Source: F23-D06 sp045600525
Lineage (GTDB): Bacteria; Bacteroidota; Bacteroidia; Bacteroidales; WCHB1-69
Length of the DNA stretch: 6,467 bases
Reading direction: 5' to 3'
NCBI GenBank assembly: GCA_045600525.1
Contig: JAZRYC010000169.1
Location: 1 to 6,467, forward strand
How positions within the stretch are numbered: the first letter of the stretch is position 1; each line of letters opens with the position of its first letter. Below the pieces are notes generated by a model that was given only the letters and a program-made list of their open reading frames with translations, was not told the origin of the DNA and ran no database searches. Positions 5,686 through 6,467 of the stretch are shown piece by piece. Both the position numbers and the translations under genes were made by a program.

Positions 5686-6467
5686 TTATTTATTAGCTTT
5701 TTCAAAATCCTGCATACAAGCCACGAGAGCTTCAACGTCTTCAACCGTACAAGCGTTGTACAGGGAAGCGCGGAAACCGCCAACGGAACGGTGACCCTTG
5801 ATACCGATCATACCGCGTTCTTTAGCGAATGCCATGAAAGCGTCTTGTTTATCTTCGTAACCAGGAGCCATAACCCAGCAGTGGTTCATGATGGAACGGT
5901 CAGCTTTGTCAGCAACTGTACCAACGAACATACTATTGCGGTCGATTTCTTCATAAAGAAGATTTGATTTCTTGGTGTTGATCTTGTTCATTTCTTCAAC
6001 GCCACCGATAGTGTTCTTCAACCAAGTGAGGGTTTCGTGCATAACGAAGATCGGAAGTACCGGAGGAGTGTTGAACATAGAGATGTTCTTAGCTTCTTCA
6101 GCAGCGTGTGTGCGGTAGTCCAACATCGTAGGAATAGGATTCATATAAGCACGGTCACCGATTTGGCCGAGAATGTCTTTGCGCACGATAACGAAAGTAA
6201 CGCCAGCAGGACCCACATTCTTTTGTGCACCACCGTAAATCAAACCATATTTCTTAACGTCAACAGGACGGCTCATGATATCAGAAGACATATCAGCTAC
6301 GAGCATAACGTTATTGATTTCTTCAGCAGCGAAGTCCTTGCGGATTTCAGTACCGTAGATGGTGTTGTTGGTTGTGATGTGGAAATAGTCAGCATCAGCA
6401 GGGACTGTCCAGCCCTTAGGAATGTAGTTGAAAGTCTTGTCTTCAGAAGAAGCAACGATTTCAACTT
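5686..6467 (-). CDS. serC: Phosphoserine aminotransferase (C-terminal part; 5' end beyond window)
   Basis: PLP-dependent class-V aminotransferase that converts 3-phosphohydroxypyruvate and glutamate to phosphoserine, the step after SerA. The frame is open to the right window edge, so the Met at 6306 is internal. About 259 residues of an expected roughly 360 are visible. Seen in order are DYFHITTNNTIYGTEI (substrate/cofactor loop), VADMSSDIMSRPVDV with the Asp that contacts the pyridine nitrogen of PLP, and GGAQKNVGPAG with the Schiff-base Lys (codon centred near 6221). Near the C-terminus GIKGHRSVGGFRASLYNA is the conserved arginine-containing phosphate-binding end of the family. serC and serA are usually adjacent in Bacteroides relatives; here a repeat-bounded gene lies between them on the same strand, which would leave cotranscription possible. 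The start and promoter are outside the window. Confidence 0.96.
   Translation of the reverse strand, partial: VEIVASSEDKTFNYIPKGWTVPADADYFHITTNNTIYGTEIRKDFAAEEINNVMLVADMSSDIMSRPVDVKKYGLIYGGAQKNVGPAGVTFVIVRKDILGQIGDRAYMNPIPTMLDYRTHAAEEAKNISMFNTPPVLPIFVMHETLTWLKNTIGGVEEMNKINTKKSNLLYEEIDRNSMFVGTVADKADRSIMNHCWVMAPGYEDKQDAFMAFAKERGMIGIKGHRSVGGFRASLYNACTVEDVEALVACMQDFEKANK

Overview
The window looks like a chromosomal segment of a Bacteroidales bacterium. The evidence is a yajC–ybbR-like–coaE gene string, a SerC/SerA pair of Bacteroides/Prevotella type (SerA about 305 aa, carrying TPKKMGAQT where most relatives have TPHxGA), a tRNA without encoded CCA, absence of strong Shine-Dalgarno sequences, and a TAnnTTTG-like promoter element. 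I cannot assign a genus from sequence alone.

Layout from left to right. A complete peptidase T gene (pepT) runs rightward from 8 to 1219 and ends in a hairpin terminator at 1226-1253, which it shares with the convergent coaE. Everything after that lies on the minus strand. Read in the direction of transcription, from right to left, these are: serC (cut by the window edge); a degraded four-helix-bundle (23S rRNA IVS-protein/Avd-like) gene enclosed by two mirrored arms of an 8-bp tandem repeat; serA; a second mirrored repeat, of a 7-bp unit, with no gene inside; tRNA-Arg(CCG) with its own terminator; a secreted six-hairpin glycoside hydrolase; and then yajC, a short YbbR-like membrane protein and coaE, probably as one operon.

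Most genes are housekeeping. SerC and SerA catalyse successive steps of serine synthesis from 3-phosphoglycerate. CoaE makes the last step of coenzyme A synthesis, YajC is a Sec-translocon accessory, and PepT trims tripeptides.

The unexpected content is in the spacers of the serC–serA–tRNA string. At 5241-5675 the small AT-rich gene sits so tightly between the arms that they contribute part of its start codon and all of its stop codon. The arms leave only a few bases to serC on one side and serA on the other. At 4242-4307 a hairpin of four plus four copies of AGTGANN fills the serA–tRNA gap in the same way. In both cases the repeat unit has a fixed core followed by two variable bases. I read these as two related insertion-like elements, one carrying a cargo gene and one empty. 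That is an inference from structure and needs comparative genomics. The cargo gene has an in-frame TAA in the middle, consistent with a single CAA-to-TAA change.
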